NCBI GenBank assembly: GCA_046541015.1
Contig: JBKHEA010000010.1
Span: 1 to 47,641 of the forward strand
Direction of reading: 5' to 3'
DNA length: 47,641 nucleotides
Source of the DNA: Liberiplasma sp046541015
Lineage (GTDB): Bacteria; Bacillota_I; Bacilli_A; Izemoplasmatales; Izemoplasmataceae
The first letter of the stretch is position 1, and every line of letters begins with the position of its first letter. The position numbers and the translations under genes are program-made. Below the pieces are notes generated by a model that searched no databases, was not told the origin of the DNA, and worked only from the letters and a program-made list of their open reading frames with translations. Positions 1 through 7,151 of this stretch are shown here, one piece after another.

Positions 1-1
1 A

Positions 2-88
2 AAATATAAAGTCGAATCAATCATGCCATTTGATATGTTTCCACAAACTGCGCACATTGAAAGTGTCACATTGCTTACTTTAAAGTAA
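2..88 (+). CDS. rlmD: C-terminal end of a 23S rRNA (uracil-C5) methyltransferase, RlmD/RumA type (partial)
   Basis: Only the last 28 codons are inside the window; the gene enters from the left edge and stops at TAA 86-88. The tail reads PFDMFPQTAHIESVTLL, the characteristic C-terminus of TrmA/RlmD-family RNA uracil-5 methyltransferases (usual form P.DMFPxTxHVExVxLL). The family methylates U1939 or a related uracil in 23S rRNA using SAM. A hairpin terminator follows 15 bases downstream, so this is the end of its transcription unit. The family call is strong for such a short piece, but the exact target cannot be decided from the tail. Confidence 0.8.
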   Translation, partial: KYKVESIMPFDMFPQTAHIESVTLLTLK

Positions 89-103
89 ACAGTTATAAAA
101 CTG

Positions 104-141
104 CCCTTAAAACAAAATAGTTAAACGTTTTAAGGGTTTTA
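104..141 (+). terminator. Rho-independent terminator after the rlmD-like gene
   Basis: Arms CCCTTAAAAC (104-113) and GTTTTAAGGG (127-136) pair perfectly around a 13-base loop and are followed by TTTT. Confidence 0.75.
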
Positions 142-223
142 AATGCAATGTTTACTAGAGAGTTAATTATAATAATTTTTGTAAAAACGATTAAAGAAAT
201 TCCTTAGTTAGGATGATTCATTG

Positions 224-661
224 ATGATTACCATAAGAAAAGTGACAAACAGTGATTTTCCGACATGGCTAAAATTACGAAAAACCTTGTGGCCAAAAGA
301 GGAAATTCATGCCTTATATCAAGAAATGCAGGAGATTTATAGTAAAATTGATGAAAATCCGGTGTTTTTAGCATTTTCAGACGATGATATTGCTGGTTTT
401 ATTGAATGTTCAATACACCTTCATGCGCCAGGATGTAAGACAAAGAAAATTGCTTATATAGAAGGATGGTTCGTCTATGAACACTATAGATTCTTAGGGA
501 TTGGACGCGCGCTTATGGAAGAGGCATTTACTTGGTCAAGGTCTTTTGGGATTACTGAGGTTGCCTCAGATACAACCATTGATTACCCATTAAGCCCTAA
601 AGCCCATGAAGCGATAGGATTTATTGAAACGGTTCCCTTGCATTATGTGAAATTACTTTAG
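224..661 (+). CDS. GNAT acetyltransferase resembling aminoglycoside 6'-N-acetyltransferase, AAC(6')-I
   Basis: A 145-residue single-domain GNAT protein. The block Y-I-E-G-W-F-V followed by RFLGIGRAL is the beta4/acetyl-CoA pyrophosphate loop (R-x-x-G-x-G/A). The later EVASD and AHEAIGFIET segments match the AAC(6')-I subgroup, including its early LRKTLWP motif. Such enzymes acetylate the 6'-amino group of kanamycin- or tobramycin-type aminoglycosides in the cytosol, though many chromosomal relatives have other amine substrates. I chose ATG 224 over the adjacent TTG 221 because it lies about 11 bases after the AGG at 210-212. It is monocistronic, with a terminator overlapping its stop. The next gene is an APH(3')-like kinase, which supports a drug-modification role without proving it. 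Confidence 0.72.
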   Translation: MITIRKVTNSDFPTWLKLRKTLWPKEEIHALYQEMQEIYSKIDENPVFLAFSDDDIAGFIECSIHLHAPGCKTKKIAYIEGWFVYEHYRFLGIGRALMEEAFTWSRSFGITEVASDTTIDYPLSPKAHEAIGFIETVPLHYVKLL

Positions 662-683
662 AAGTCTAAGGACTTCTTTTTTT
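661..683 (+). terminator. Rho-independent terminator of the AAC(6')-like gene
   Basis: GAAGTC-TAAG-GACTTC hairpin (661-676) runs straight into TTTTTTT. It begins on the last base of the stop codon. Confidence 0.85.
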
Positions 684-755
684 ATTAATAATCTTTTTTT
701 AACGCCTAAAGACGATTTAATGGTAAACTATTGCTATAAACCTAAGGAGTAAACC

Positions 756-1508
756 ATGGACTATCCTAAAGCGATTAAAGCCTTTATAGGCGAATCACCA
801 TTAAAATCATTTAATCAAGGTCAATCTTTAGCTACTTTATATCAATTTGAAAATGATGATCAAGCCTATGTATTAAAAATTCAACCAACAAGTGATGAAA
901 GTCATCAAGAAGCTACTATGTTAGATATTTTATCCAAAAAAACTTTAGCACCAAAGATTTTTATAAGCGCTAGCTATGAAAAGAATCATTACATTATTAT
1001 GGAAAAACATAAAGATCAAACATTAGAATCCTTGATGCATACTAAACCCATTGATAAGATTATAGATATTGCGCTAGATGGGCTAAACCAATTAGCTTCA
1101 CTAAACGATTTAAAGCTACCTAGGTATTCTTTAGAAAAACGTCTACAAGATGCTTATTATAATATTAAGTCAGGGTATGTAAAACGCCTTGATGAAACAC
1201 CTTATACAGCTCCCTATAAAGATCCTATGGCACTATATCATTATTTGGTTGCCAATATGCCTTCTGAAACAAATTCTTTTGTGCACGGAGATTATTGCCT
1301 TGACAATATCTTAACAGATGGAACAAAGGTGACAGGATTTATCGATTTAGGACGAAGTGGCATGAGTGATATCTATCAAGATTTAGCCCTTTTAATTAGA
1401 GAACTTAGTGACTATGATATTGATATATTAAAAAAAATAAGTGAGAAGTTATTCCCAATTGATCAAGATAAATTAAACTATTATCTATTATTAGATGAAC
1501 TCTTTTAG
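756..1508 (+). CDS. Aminoglycoside 3'-phosphotransferase-like kinase, APH(3') family
   Basis: A 250-residue protein of normal APH(3') length. K41 in YVLKI is the ATP-binding lysine. HGDYCLDN at 177-184 is the Brenner motif with catalytic D179. GFIDLGRSG at 194-202 supplies the metal-binding aspartate D197. The C-terminus YYLLLDELF is very close to the end of classical APH(3') enzymes, whose last residues help bind substrate. The family transfers phosphate from ATP/GTP to the 3'-OH of kanamycin or neomycin. The start has an AAGGAG site a few bases upstream. It is first in a seven-gene operon that continues to the prenyl synthase at 5696. Signature conservation is better than for generic choline/APH kinases; activity is inferred. 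Confidence 0.82.
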   Translation: MDYPKAIKAFIGESPLKSFNQGQSLATLYQFENDDQAYVLKIQPTSDESHQEATMLDILSKKTLAPKIFISASYEKNHYIIMEKHKDQTLESLMHTKPIDKIIDIALDGLNQLASLNDLKLPRYSLEKRLQDAYYNIKSGYVKRLDETPYTAPYKDPMALYHYLVANMPSETNSFVHGDYCLDNILTDGTKVTGFIDLGRSGMSDIYQDLALLIRELSDYDIDILKKISEKLFPIDQDKLNYYLLLDELF

Positions 1509-1516
1509 GAGGCTAT

Positions 1517-2170
1517 ATGAAACTTGCGATTTATGATTTTGATGGAACCCTCATCCAAAAACATGCAATTCCAAGCATTTTAAACACTTGGAAAAAGCTC
1601 GGTTTAAACCGTAAGGTTTATAAGAAAATTAGAAGAAAAATAATACTTTTATATATCGCTTATAAACTAAAAATATTTGGTATTAAAAAAGAAGTCTTTA
1701 GGGTTAAAGCCATGCATATAATGCAAAAACTATTCGCAAGTGTAGACTTTAAAACGGCTAAAGATACTTTATATAACGTTTATCTTGATTTAAGTAGTAG
1801 TATAAATCAAGCGGTCTTAAAGGCAATGGAAATTGATAAAGATAATGGCTATACATGTATTTTATTAAGTGGAAATTATTTGCCTATTTTAGAACCATTT
1901 AAATCGTTAGGATTTGATAAAGTTATTGGGACAAAACTTTATCAAAATGAAACGATTATTCCCTATGATGACATTGATATTTTAATTCATAATAAGAAAA
2001 AAGAAGCGTTGCTTAACGCTTATAAAGACGCTGATTTAAGGGCTTCAAAAGTTTATGCAGATAGTTATTATGATCTTCCACTCTTTGAATTAGTTGGGAT
2101 CAAAATAGCTGTAAATCCAGATGAAGCGTTAAAAAAATATGCGATAAAGAATGGATTCACCATTATTTAA
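1517..2170 (+). CDS. HAD-superfamily phosphatase, HAD-IB (SerB-like) subfamily
   Basis: A 217-residue haloacid dehalogenase-fold hydrolase. Motif I is DFDGTL at residues 7-12 (nucleophile D7, acid/base D9). Motif II is the LLSGN stretch (Ser). The motif IV acidic pair region is VYADSYYDLPLFELV, near residue 183. A helical cap of about 80 residues lies between motifs I and II, as in the IB group with phosphoserine phosphatase. The substrate is unknown. It starts 8 bases after the APH(3')-like stop and has AGGAGG immediately upstream, so it is co-transcribed with the kinase. Confidence 0.8.
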   Translation: MKLAIYDFDGTLIQKHAIPSILNTWKKLGLNRKVYKKIRRKIILLYIAYKLKIFGIKKEVFRVKAMHIMQKLFASVDFKTAKDTLYNVYLDLSSSINQAVLKAMEIDKDNGYTCILLSGNYLPILEPFKSLGFDKVIGTKLYQNETIIPYDDIDILIHNKKKEALLNAYKDADLRASKVYADSYYDLPLFELVGIKIAVNPDEALKKYAIKNGFTII

Positions 2171-2181
2171 GGAGGGTTTAT

Positions 2182-2916
2182 ATGCGTATCTTAGTGACAG
2201 GATTAAATGGGAGTGTTGCCCCTAAGGTTGCGACTGTTTTAGAAAGTAAGGGGTTAACGATTGTACCTTATAACCGTGAATTTATTAGTACAAATTCCCT
2301 AGAGGCTATTGAAACTTTTATTAAAACCGTTTGTGTTGATGCTTGCATCCATTTTGCAACAGGGAGTGTCGAGTGGACAAAACTGCTTGCAGATATTACA
2401 AAAAAATACGGGGTTAAATTGCTATATATTAGTACAGTCATGGTCTTTGACCCTAAAACTCAAAAAGCGCCTTTTAAAATCAGTGACCCTTTGTTAGGAA
2501 AGGGTGATTATGCATCGTATAAAATAGAAAGTGAAAAGGTTTTAAATACTTATAATCATGTAAGCATTGTAAGATTAGGTTGGCAAATAGATTATTTAAC
2601 AACCACCAATAATATGTTAAATTTTCTGAAAGCGCAAATAGAAAAATCGGGCACATATAAAGCATCAAAAAACTGGTATCCAGCCTGTTCATTTATGAAA
2701 GATACTGCACTTGGACTCTATGAAATATTATTTTTAGAACCTGGTATTTATCATTTAGATAGTAATGATGGGGTTTCAATGTATGAAATCGTACAATTTT
2801 TAAGTCAGATACATCCGTGGATTAAAGTTAACGATCAAGGCAGTTTCAAACAAGATAACCGTCTACAAACTACGGTAAACATTAAAACTATAAGTACTTA
2901 CATTAAGGAGAGTTAA
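2182..2916 (+). CDS. NAD(P)-dependent sugar-nucleotide epimerase/reductase-like SDR (RmlD-like)
   Basis: An extended short-chain dehydrogenase of 244 residues. ILVTGLNGSVAPKV at the N-terminus is the dinucleotide-binding GxxGxxG-type loop, with the second glycine replaced by Ser. FATGSVEW and LLYISTVMVFD follow the usual strand order. YASYK near residue 114 gives the catalytic YxxxK. Similarity is best to RmlD/dTDP-4-dehydrorhamnose reductase-like proteins. No rhamnose genes are nearby, so the substrate is open. It sits third in the operon, with GGAGGG ahead of its ATG. Confidence 0.72.
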   Translation: MRILVTGLNGSVAPKVATVLESKGLTIVPYNREFISTNSLEAIETFIKTVCVDACIHFATGSVEWTKLLADITKKYGVKLLYISTVMVFDPKTQKAPFKISDPLLGKGDYASYKIESEKVLNTYNHVSIVRLGWQIDYLTTTNNMLNFLKAQIEKSGTYKASKNWYPACSFMKDTALGLYEILFLEPGIYHLDSNDGVSMYEIVQFLSQIHPWIKVNDQGSFKQDNRLQTTVNIKTISTYIKES

Positions 2917-2917
2917 G

Positions 2918-3685
2918 ATGAAAAAAGACATTGTACCGATTTTAGAGTTTGATGAAGATTTGGAAGCATTTATTGAGCCTTCTTTAGTATTAAGAAAATA
3001 TAAACCACTACCTGAAAAACTCATTATTACCTTTTTTCACGAAGCTGTAGATAATCTATTAAAAAAAGATGAAATCACGCTTTATCAAACTATTAAAGGT
3101 GAAAATCATCATGATATGTACTTATTTAAAAATCATGATGTTGCGATTGTAAAAGGATCTATTGGTAGTGCAGCATGCGCAGGATTTTACGAAGAATATA
3201 TCGCGCTTGGCGCAAAAGAAATCATTTTCTGTGGTGGGGCTGGAGCGCTTGATGCTAGCTTAAATGTTGGGGCTTTAATGATTGTTGAAGGCGCAATTAG
3301 AGATGAAGGTTTAAGTTATCATTATTTAAAACCTTCAAGAACCGTTGAAGCTAACCCAGAAATTGTTAACAAAATAGAAAGATTTTTAAAAGACAAAGAG
3401 ATACCCTTTATTAAAGGAATTGTTTGGACAACTGACGCTTTTTATCGAGAAACAAGAAGTAAGATTAAAGCACGCGCTAATGAAGGGGCATTAATGGTCG
3501 ATATGGAACAAGCGGGATTACTTGCTGTTTCAAAGTTTAGAGGCGTTTCTTACGGCGCAATTTTATATGCTGGAGATGATTTAAGTCAAGAAATATGGGA
3601 TGGTCGCTTGTGGCATCAAAAGAAAGATTTACGAGAAAATCTCATCACACTGTGTTTAAACTATTTAATTCAAGATGACCATTAA
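2918..3685 (+). CDS. Nucleoside phosphorylase family protein (PNP/uridine phosphorylase type)
   Basis: A 255-residue PNP_UDP-fold protein. IIFCGGAGALD is the phosphate-binding strand and loop. LMVDMEQAGLLAVS carries the Met-Glu pair that holds the ribose in NP-I phosphorylases. ILYAGDDLS holds the Asp near the base-binding site. NP-I enzymes cleave nucleosides with phosphate to free base and (deoxy)ribose-1-phosphate. The unusual N-terminal 40 residues resemble the uridine-phosphorylase-like subgroup. Its start is one base after the preceding stop, with AAGGAG within the upstream gene's end. The last 11 bases overlap the ParB-like gene. Confidence 0.82.
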   Translation: MKKDIVPILEFDEDLEAFIEPSLVLRKYKPLPEKLIITFFHEAVDNLLKKDEITLYQTIKGENHHDMYLFKNHDVAIVKGSIGSAACAGFYEEYIALGAKEIIFCGGAGALDASLNVGALMIVEGAIRDEGLSYHYLKPSRTVEANPEIVNKIERFLKDKEIPFIKGIVWTTDAFYRETRSKIKARANEGALMVDMEQAGLLAVSKFRGVSYGAILYAGDDLSQEIWDGRLWHQKKDLRENLITLCLNYLIQDDH

Positions 3686-4316
3686 ACGTTTAACTACAGC
3701 TCATCCATATTTTAGTGAAGATACCATAAAGCGAGGTCTTGCGTTTTTAGTTCTTATCGATGAAGAAGAAATCCCTTATACTTTCAGCATTATAAACCAT
3801 CATGAAGCTAAAGTTTTAGTTTTAGATGAACGATTTGTTGATGAAGTCATAGAAGTTTTCTTAGATTATTCAGGTCATATCTCAAAAATTGTTGATCAAT
3901 TTCAAACCGTTAGATTTTTAAGAGAAAAAGTCCCCATTTATTTCGTTCCAATTGAAGCACTAAGCATGAGTCAATTTTATATTTCAAAAGATAAATTAGA
4001 AACCATCAGTAGTTGGGCTAAAAATCAAGATGATTTTATTTTACAAGTCATGGCAACAGAAAATGAGTTAATCTTAGCCGATGGCCATACACGATTAAAA
4101 CTAGCTAAACAACGCAATTTTACCCACGTTTATGTTTACAAACAACGTCACGACCCTTTACTCATGGCATTTCACAAAGAAGCATTAAAAAGAAAGATTA
4201 AAACAATTGATGATGTTTCGATAATTGAAAAAGATGCTTATGAAGAAAAATGGCATAGATTTTGTAACAAATTTATAAAATCTTATGAAAAGATGCTTAA
4301 AGGAGGATTAAAGTGA
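3675..4316 (+). CDS. ParB/sulfiredoxin-fold protein, possibly a small-molecule kinase or nucleotide-binding enzyme
   Basis: A 213-residue protein. The core feature is LADGHTRLKLA (DGHTRL at 136-141), the nucleotide-binding loop of the ParB/Srx fold (usual form GxHR or DGHHR). No helix-turn-helix partition domain follows, and there is no parA or parS context, so a chromosome-partition role is unlikely. Known non-partition members (free serine kinase SerK, SbnI) phosphorylate small metabolites with ADP or ATP. It overlaps the nucleoside phosphorylase upstream by 11 bases and the P-loop kinase downstream by 4, so translation is coupled and a metabolic role is more plausible. Confidence 0.62.
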   Translation: MTIKRLTTAHPYFSEDTIKRGLAFLVLIDEEEIPYTFSIINHHEAKVLVLDERFVDEVIEVFLDYSGHISKIVDQFQTVRFLREKVPIYFVPIEALSMSQFYISKDKLETISSWAKNQDDFILQVMATENELILADGHTRLKLAKQRNFTHVYVYKQRHDPLLMAFHKEALKRKIKTIDDVSIIEKDAYEEKWHRFCNKFIKSYEKMLKGGLK

Positions 4317-4873
4317 AACATGTTTTGATAATAACAGGTCAACTTGCAAGCTTAAAAACCACCATCGCAAAACGTTTGGCGACAGATTTAAAAGCATTGT
4401 TACTTTGTAAAGATGATTTAAAAGAAGCCTTAGCAAAGTCCATTAAAACCAAAACAAGAGAAGAAAATAAAACTTTAAGCCAAGCAACGTTTAATATAAT
4501 GCATGAAGTATTAAAAAAATCATTAATCCATAACCATCCAGTTATCGTTGAAGGTAACTTTAAAGCGGATGAATATAATTTACTTAAAGATTCTTTAAAT
4601 CATATGGATATAACTATGATTACACTTTATTTGCATGGTAATATTGATGAACTCTATAGTCGTTATTTAAATAGAGAAAAGTCAAGACATGATACGCATA
4701 AATCTATAGGGACCATGAATAAAAGTACATTTAGTGAATCAATGGATTATTACGAAGGGGTTTATGGTACATTAAAGTCTATCATGAAAATCGATACAAC
4801 GGTTTTTAAAGAGGACGATTATCAAGCACTGAAAAAGCAATTAAAGGAGACTTATGGACTTAAAATATTTTGA
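4313..4873 (+). CDS. P-loop NTPase resembling small-molecule kinases, with a degenerate Walker A
   Basis: A 186-residue protein with a GTG start (4313) placed 6 bases after AGGAGG. It overlaps the previous stop as GTGA. The Walker A position reads GQLASLKTT (residues 9-17): K15 and T16 are kept, but the normally invariant glycine before the Lys is Leu. A DD pair near residue 34, VIVEGNF near 76-82 and the LID-like stretch LNREKSRHDTH fit AAA_33/zeta-toxin-like or shikimate/gluconate-kinase-like enzymes. The substrate is unknown; the neighbours suggest nucleoside or sugar metabolism. Its 3' end overlaps ispA by 20 bases. Confidence 0.6.
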   Translation: MKHVLIITGQLASLKTTIAKRLATDLKALLLCKDDLKEALAKSIKTKTREENKTLSQATFNIMHEVLKKSLIHNHPVIVEGNFKADEYNLLKDSLNHMDITMITLYLHGNIDELYSRYLNREKSRHDTHKSIGTMNKSTFSESMDYYEGVYGTLKSIMKIDTTVFKEDDYQALKKQLKETYGLKIF

Positions 4874-5696
4874 TGAACAAGTAAATAAACTATTAAAAAA
4901 CTATCCTGATGGAAGATTAAAAGAAGCGATGCTTTATGCCCTTCAAAATGGGGGAAAAAGAATTAGACCAAACTTATTTATAACAGTTTTAGAAAGTTAC
5001 GGTCTAAACGCAAACGATTACTATGATATAGCAGTGGCAATTGAAATGATTCATACCTATTCCCTTATTCATGATGATTTACCAGCGATGGATGATGATG
5101 CTTTAAGACGTGGGTTGCCTACGGTACATATTGCTTATGATGAAGCAACCGCAATTCTTGCAGGGGATGCTTTATTGACTGAAGCGTTTTTAGTCATTAG
5201 TCAAAACCAAAAGGCTTCAAGTGATGTTTTAGTTAAGCTTATAAAAATCTTATCAAGTAAGTCAGGAACAAACGGGATGGTATATGGTCAAATGCTTGAT
5301 TTACAAGGAGAAGGTAGATCAATTACCTTAGATGAGTTAAAAACCATTCATATTCATAAAACTGCACGCTTAATTGAAGCATCTTTAATGATGGCTTCAG
5401 AAATAGCAAGCGCAAAAGACATCAATCACTGGGAAACTTTGGGAAACTATTTAGGACTCATTTTCCAAATTCAAGATGATCTTTTAGAAGTAACATCAAA
5501 TGAATCAACATTAGGAAAAACCATATCAGATGCAAAAAAAGATAAATCCACTTATATTAAGTATTTAGGGTTAGACCAATCTAATCAACTCATTAAAGAT
5601 TATTTCATTAAAATTGATGAAATACTTGAGTCTTTGACCATAAATCAAGAACCGATTAAATCTCTTATTTTAGAGATTAAAAAGAGAAGTAAGTAA
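4854..5696 (+). CDS. ispA: (2E,6E)-farnesyl/geranylgeranyl diphosphate synthase
   Basis: A 280-residue trans-isoprenyl diphosphate synthase. The first Asp-rich motif is DDLPAMDDD at 74-82. The GGKRIRP substrate-binding motif is at 33-39, and the second Asp-rich motif lies in FQIQDDLLE near 210. The extra residues within the first motif (DDxxxxD) mark the bacterial short-chain FPP/GGPP synthase type. It condenses IPP with allylic diphosphates, feeding polyprenyl lipid, carotenoid or quinone synthesis. It is last in the operon, its start lying inside the upstream kinase gene behind AAAGGAG. An FMN riboswitch unit begins about 60 bases downstream. Confidence 0.9.
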   Translation: MDLKYFDEQVNKLLKNYPDGRLKEAMLYALQNGGKRIRPNLFITVLESYGLNANDYYDIAVAIEMIHTYSLIHDDLPAMDDDALRRGLPTVHIAYDEATAILAGDALLTEAFLVISQNQKASSDVLVKLIKILSSKSGTNGMVYGQMLDLQGEGRSITLDELKTIHIHKTARLIEASLMMASEIASAKDINHWETLGNYLGLIFQIQDDLLEVTSNESTLGKTISDAKKDKSTYIKYLGLDQSNQLIKDYFIKIDEILESLTINQEPIKSLILEIKKRSK

Positions 5697-5713
5697 AAAT
5701 TGTAATACAGGAC

Positions 5714-5742
5714 TTGTATCTTTAAATTGAATATGATACACT
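5714..5742 (+). promoter_or_regulatory. Probable promoter of the FMN-riboswitch/ribU unit
   Basis: TTGTAT (5714-5719), a 17-base spacer, then TACACT (5737-5742). It lies about 20 bases upstream of the aptamer, where a start site is needed. Confidence 0.5.
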
Positions 5743-5763
5743 TTACCTGTAATTTAAACGAAT

Positions 5764-5870
5764 AATCTTCAGGGCAGGGTGCAATTCCCGACCGGCGGTA
5801 AAGTCCGCGAGCGAAAGCACGATTTGGTGTAATTCCAAAACCGATAGTATAGTCTAGATGAAAGAAGATA
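5764..5870 (+). promoter_or_regulatory. FMN riboswitch (RFN element) controlling ribU
   Basis: The conserved RFN blocks occur in order: AGGGCAGGGTG, ATTCCCGACCGGCGGTAAAG, TCCGCGAGC, GATTTGGTG, ATTCCAAAACCGA and AGTCTAGATGAAAGAAGA. P1 closes TCTTC (5766-5770) with GAAGA (5864-5868). Only a few positions differ from the usual consensus. FMN binding should favour the terminator at 5895-5925 and shut down the riboflavin transporter gene that follows. Confidence 0.97.
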
Positions 5871-5894
5871 CAGTATTGATGTATGTCTTTTTTC

Positions 5895-5925
5895 GTGCTC
5901 TTGATTATTCTGGAGCACTTTTATT
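5895..5925 (+). terminator. Terminator of the FMN riboswitch expression platform
   Basis: GTGCTC (5895-5900) and GAGCAC (5913-5918) form a stem around a 12-base loop followed by TTTTATT. It lies between the aptamer and the ribU ribosome binding site. Confidence 0.75.
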
Positions 5926-5946
5926 ATGAATTAAGGAGACTTATTT

Positions 5947-6573
5947 ATGAGAGAAAATCAAACTTTAAGAATTGCAGTCATTGCAAATCTTGCCGCTTTA
6001 TCAACATTATTGTATTTCTTCATCAAATTTCCGCTACCATTTATTTTTCCAAACTTTTTAGATATTCAGTTTTCTAACTTACCAGCGATTATTGGGGGGT
6101 TCATGTTTGGACCTGCAGCAGGGTCACTAATCGTTATTGTAAGACAACTTATTAAGTTACCATTTTCATCAACCGCAGGGGTTGGTGAACTAGCAGATTT
6201 ACTCATTGGATTAGCAACAGTTATTACATCAAGTGTCATCTATAAACGTATGCGTAATAAAAAAGGTGCCATCATCGCATCGGTTGCTGGTATGCTTGCT
6301 TGGATAATGGTTGGAATTATTGCTAATTACTATATTTTAATTCCTTTTTATATAGAAGCTTATTTTGCTGGTGATGTATCTCAATTGGTTGATCTTTTAA
6401 GTGTGGTACCTGGAATTAATGAAGATAATTATTTATGGCGCTATACCGTTTTTACAGTCATACCATTTAATTTATTACTATCCTTTTTAGTTTACGGGTT
6501 AACCTTTATCATCTATAAACGTTTGGTTCATTTAATTGAACATATTAATGAAAAAATGGAATCAAATAAATAG
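5947..6573 (+). CDS. ribU: Riboflavin ECF transporter S component
   Basis: A 208-residue membrane protein with about six hydrophobic segments. The N-terminal segment FFIKFPLPFIFPNFLDIQFS followed by LPAIIGGFMFGPAAG is characteristic of RibU. The S component binds riboflavin at the membrane and works with the shared EcfAA'T module, which is not in this window. The FMN riboswitch directly upstream confirms the substrate. ATG 5947 follows AAGGAG at a normal distance. The next gene's GTG start overlaps the last base of the TAG stop. Confidence 0.95.
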   Translation: MRENQTLRIAVIANLAALSTLLYFFIKFPLPFIFPNFLDIQFSNLPAIIGGFMFGPAAGSLIVIVRQLIKLPFSSTAGVGELADLLIGLATVITSSVIYKRMRNKKGAIIASVAGMLAWIMVGIIANYYILIPFYIEAYFAGDVSQLVDLLSVVPGINEDNYLWRYTVFTVIPFNLLLSFLVYGLTFIIYKRLVHLIEHINEKMESNK

Positions 6574-7016
6574 TGAAAATAATCATTGATGCCGACGCCT
6601 CACCTGTAAGGAAAATCGTCGTAGAAATCGCAAAGAAATATGAAATTGAGTTAATCATGGTTAGCAACATTAATCATGAAATTGCTGAATCATACGGTCG
6701 CGTTTACACGGTTGATCAAGGACAAGATTCTGCGGATCATTTGATTGTTTCTTTAACAAATAAAAATGATTTAGTTGTTACTCAAGATTACGGTCTAGCA
6801 GCACTAGTCTTAGCTAAAGGTGCGCAAGCTATTCATCAAGATGGTTGGTTTTTCACCAATGATAATATTGATCAGCTACTTATGAGTAGACATTTAAATC
6901 AGAAATTAAGGAAGGTTAACAAGCGGATTAAACCAATACCTAAAAGACAGAAAAAACAAGATGAAGAGTTTAAAATTACACTAGAACGTTATTTAAAACA
7001 CTATTTAGAAATATAA
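6573..7016 (+). CDS. UPF0178 family protein (YaiI/YqxD-like)
   Basis: A 147-residue protein, normal for the family. It opens with the family signature IIIDADASPV and continues with VDQGQDSADHLIV, VTQDYGLAALVLAKGA and a C-terminal basic stretch. The fold is PIN/NYN-like, with clustered aspartates (D6, D8, and D53/D57 in QGQDSAD) suggesting a metal-dependent nuclease site, but the function has not been established. It starts at GTG 6573, one base into the ribU stop, so it is in the FMN-riboswitch transcription unit, possibly only by read-through. Confidence 0.88.
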   Translation: MKIIIDADASPVRKIVVEIAKKYEIELIMVSNINHEIAESYGRVYTVDQGQDSADHLIVSLTNKNDLVVTQDYGLAALVLAKGAQAIHQDGWFFTNDNIDQLLMSRHLNQKLRKVNKRIKPIPKRQKKQDEEFKITLERYLKHYLEI

Positions 7017-7036
7017 GGTACATTAGTACCTTTTTT
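7016..7036 (+). terminator. Rho-independent terminator after the ribU-UPF0178 unit
   Basis: AGGTAC-ATTA-GTACCT hairpin followed by TTTT, overlapping the stop codon. Confidence 0.8.
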
Positions 7037-7079
7037 CTTTTGTATACAAACAAAAAGTGAAAATATTTTATAATACATG

Positions 7080-7108
7080 TTGACTAAATGTATTACAAGT
7101 TTTATAAT
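7080..7108 (+). promoter_or_regulatory. Strong promoter of the FMN-binding-like lipoprotein gene
   Basis: TTGACT (7080-7085), a 17-base spacer, TATAAT (7103-7108). A second TATAAT-like sequence about 35 bases earlier may be a further promoter. Confidence 0.75.
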
Positions 7109-7151
7109 GAAAATGGTTAAAAACAAAAACTAAATCTAGGAGGATATTGTA

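Noticed and set aside
3675..4316. Chromosome-partition ParB
   Set aside because: Only the nucleotide loop resembles ParB; there is no helix-turn-helix, parA or parS nearby, and the gene overlaps metabolic genes.
5883..6077. A 64-codon plus-strand frame across the FMN riboswitch terminator and start of ribU
   Set aside because: It overlaps the expression platform and ribU in another frame and resembles no protein.
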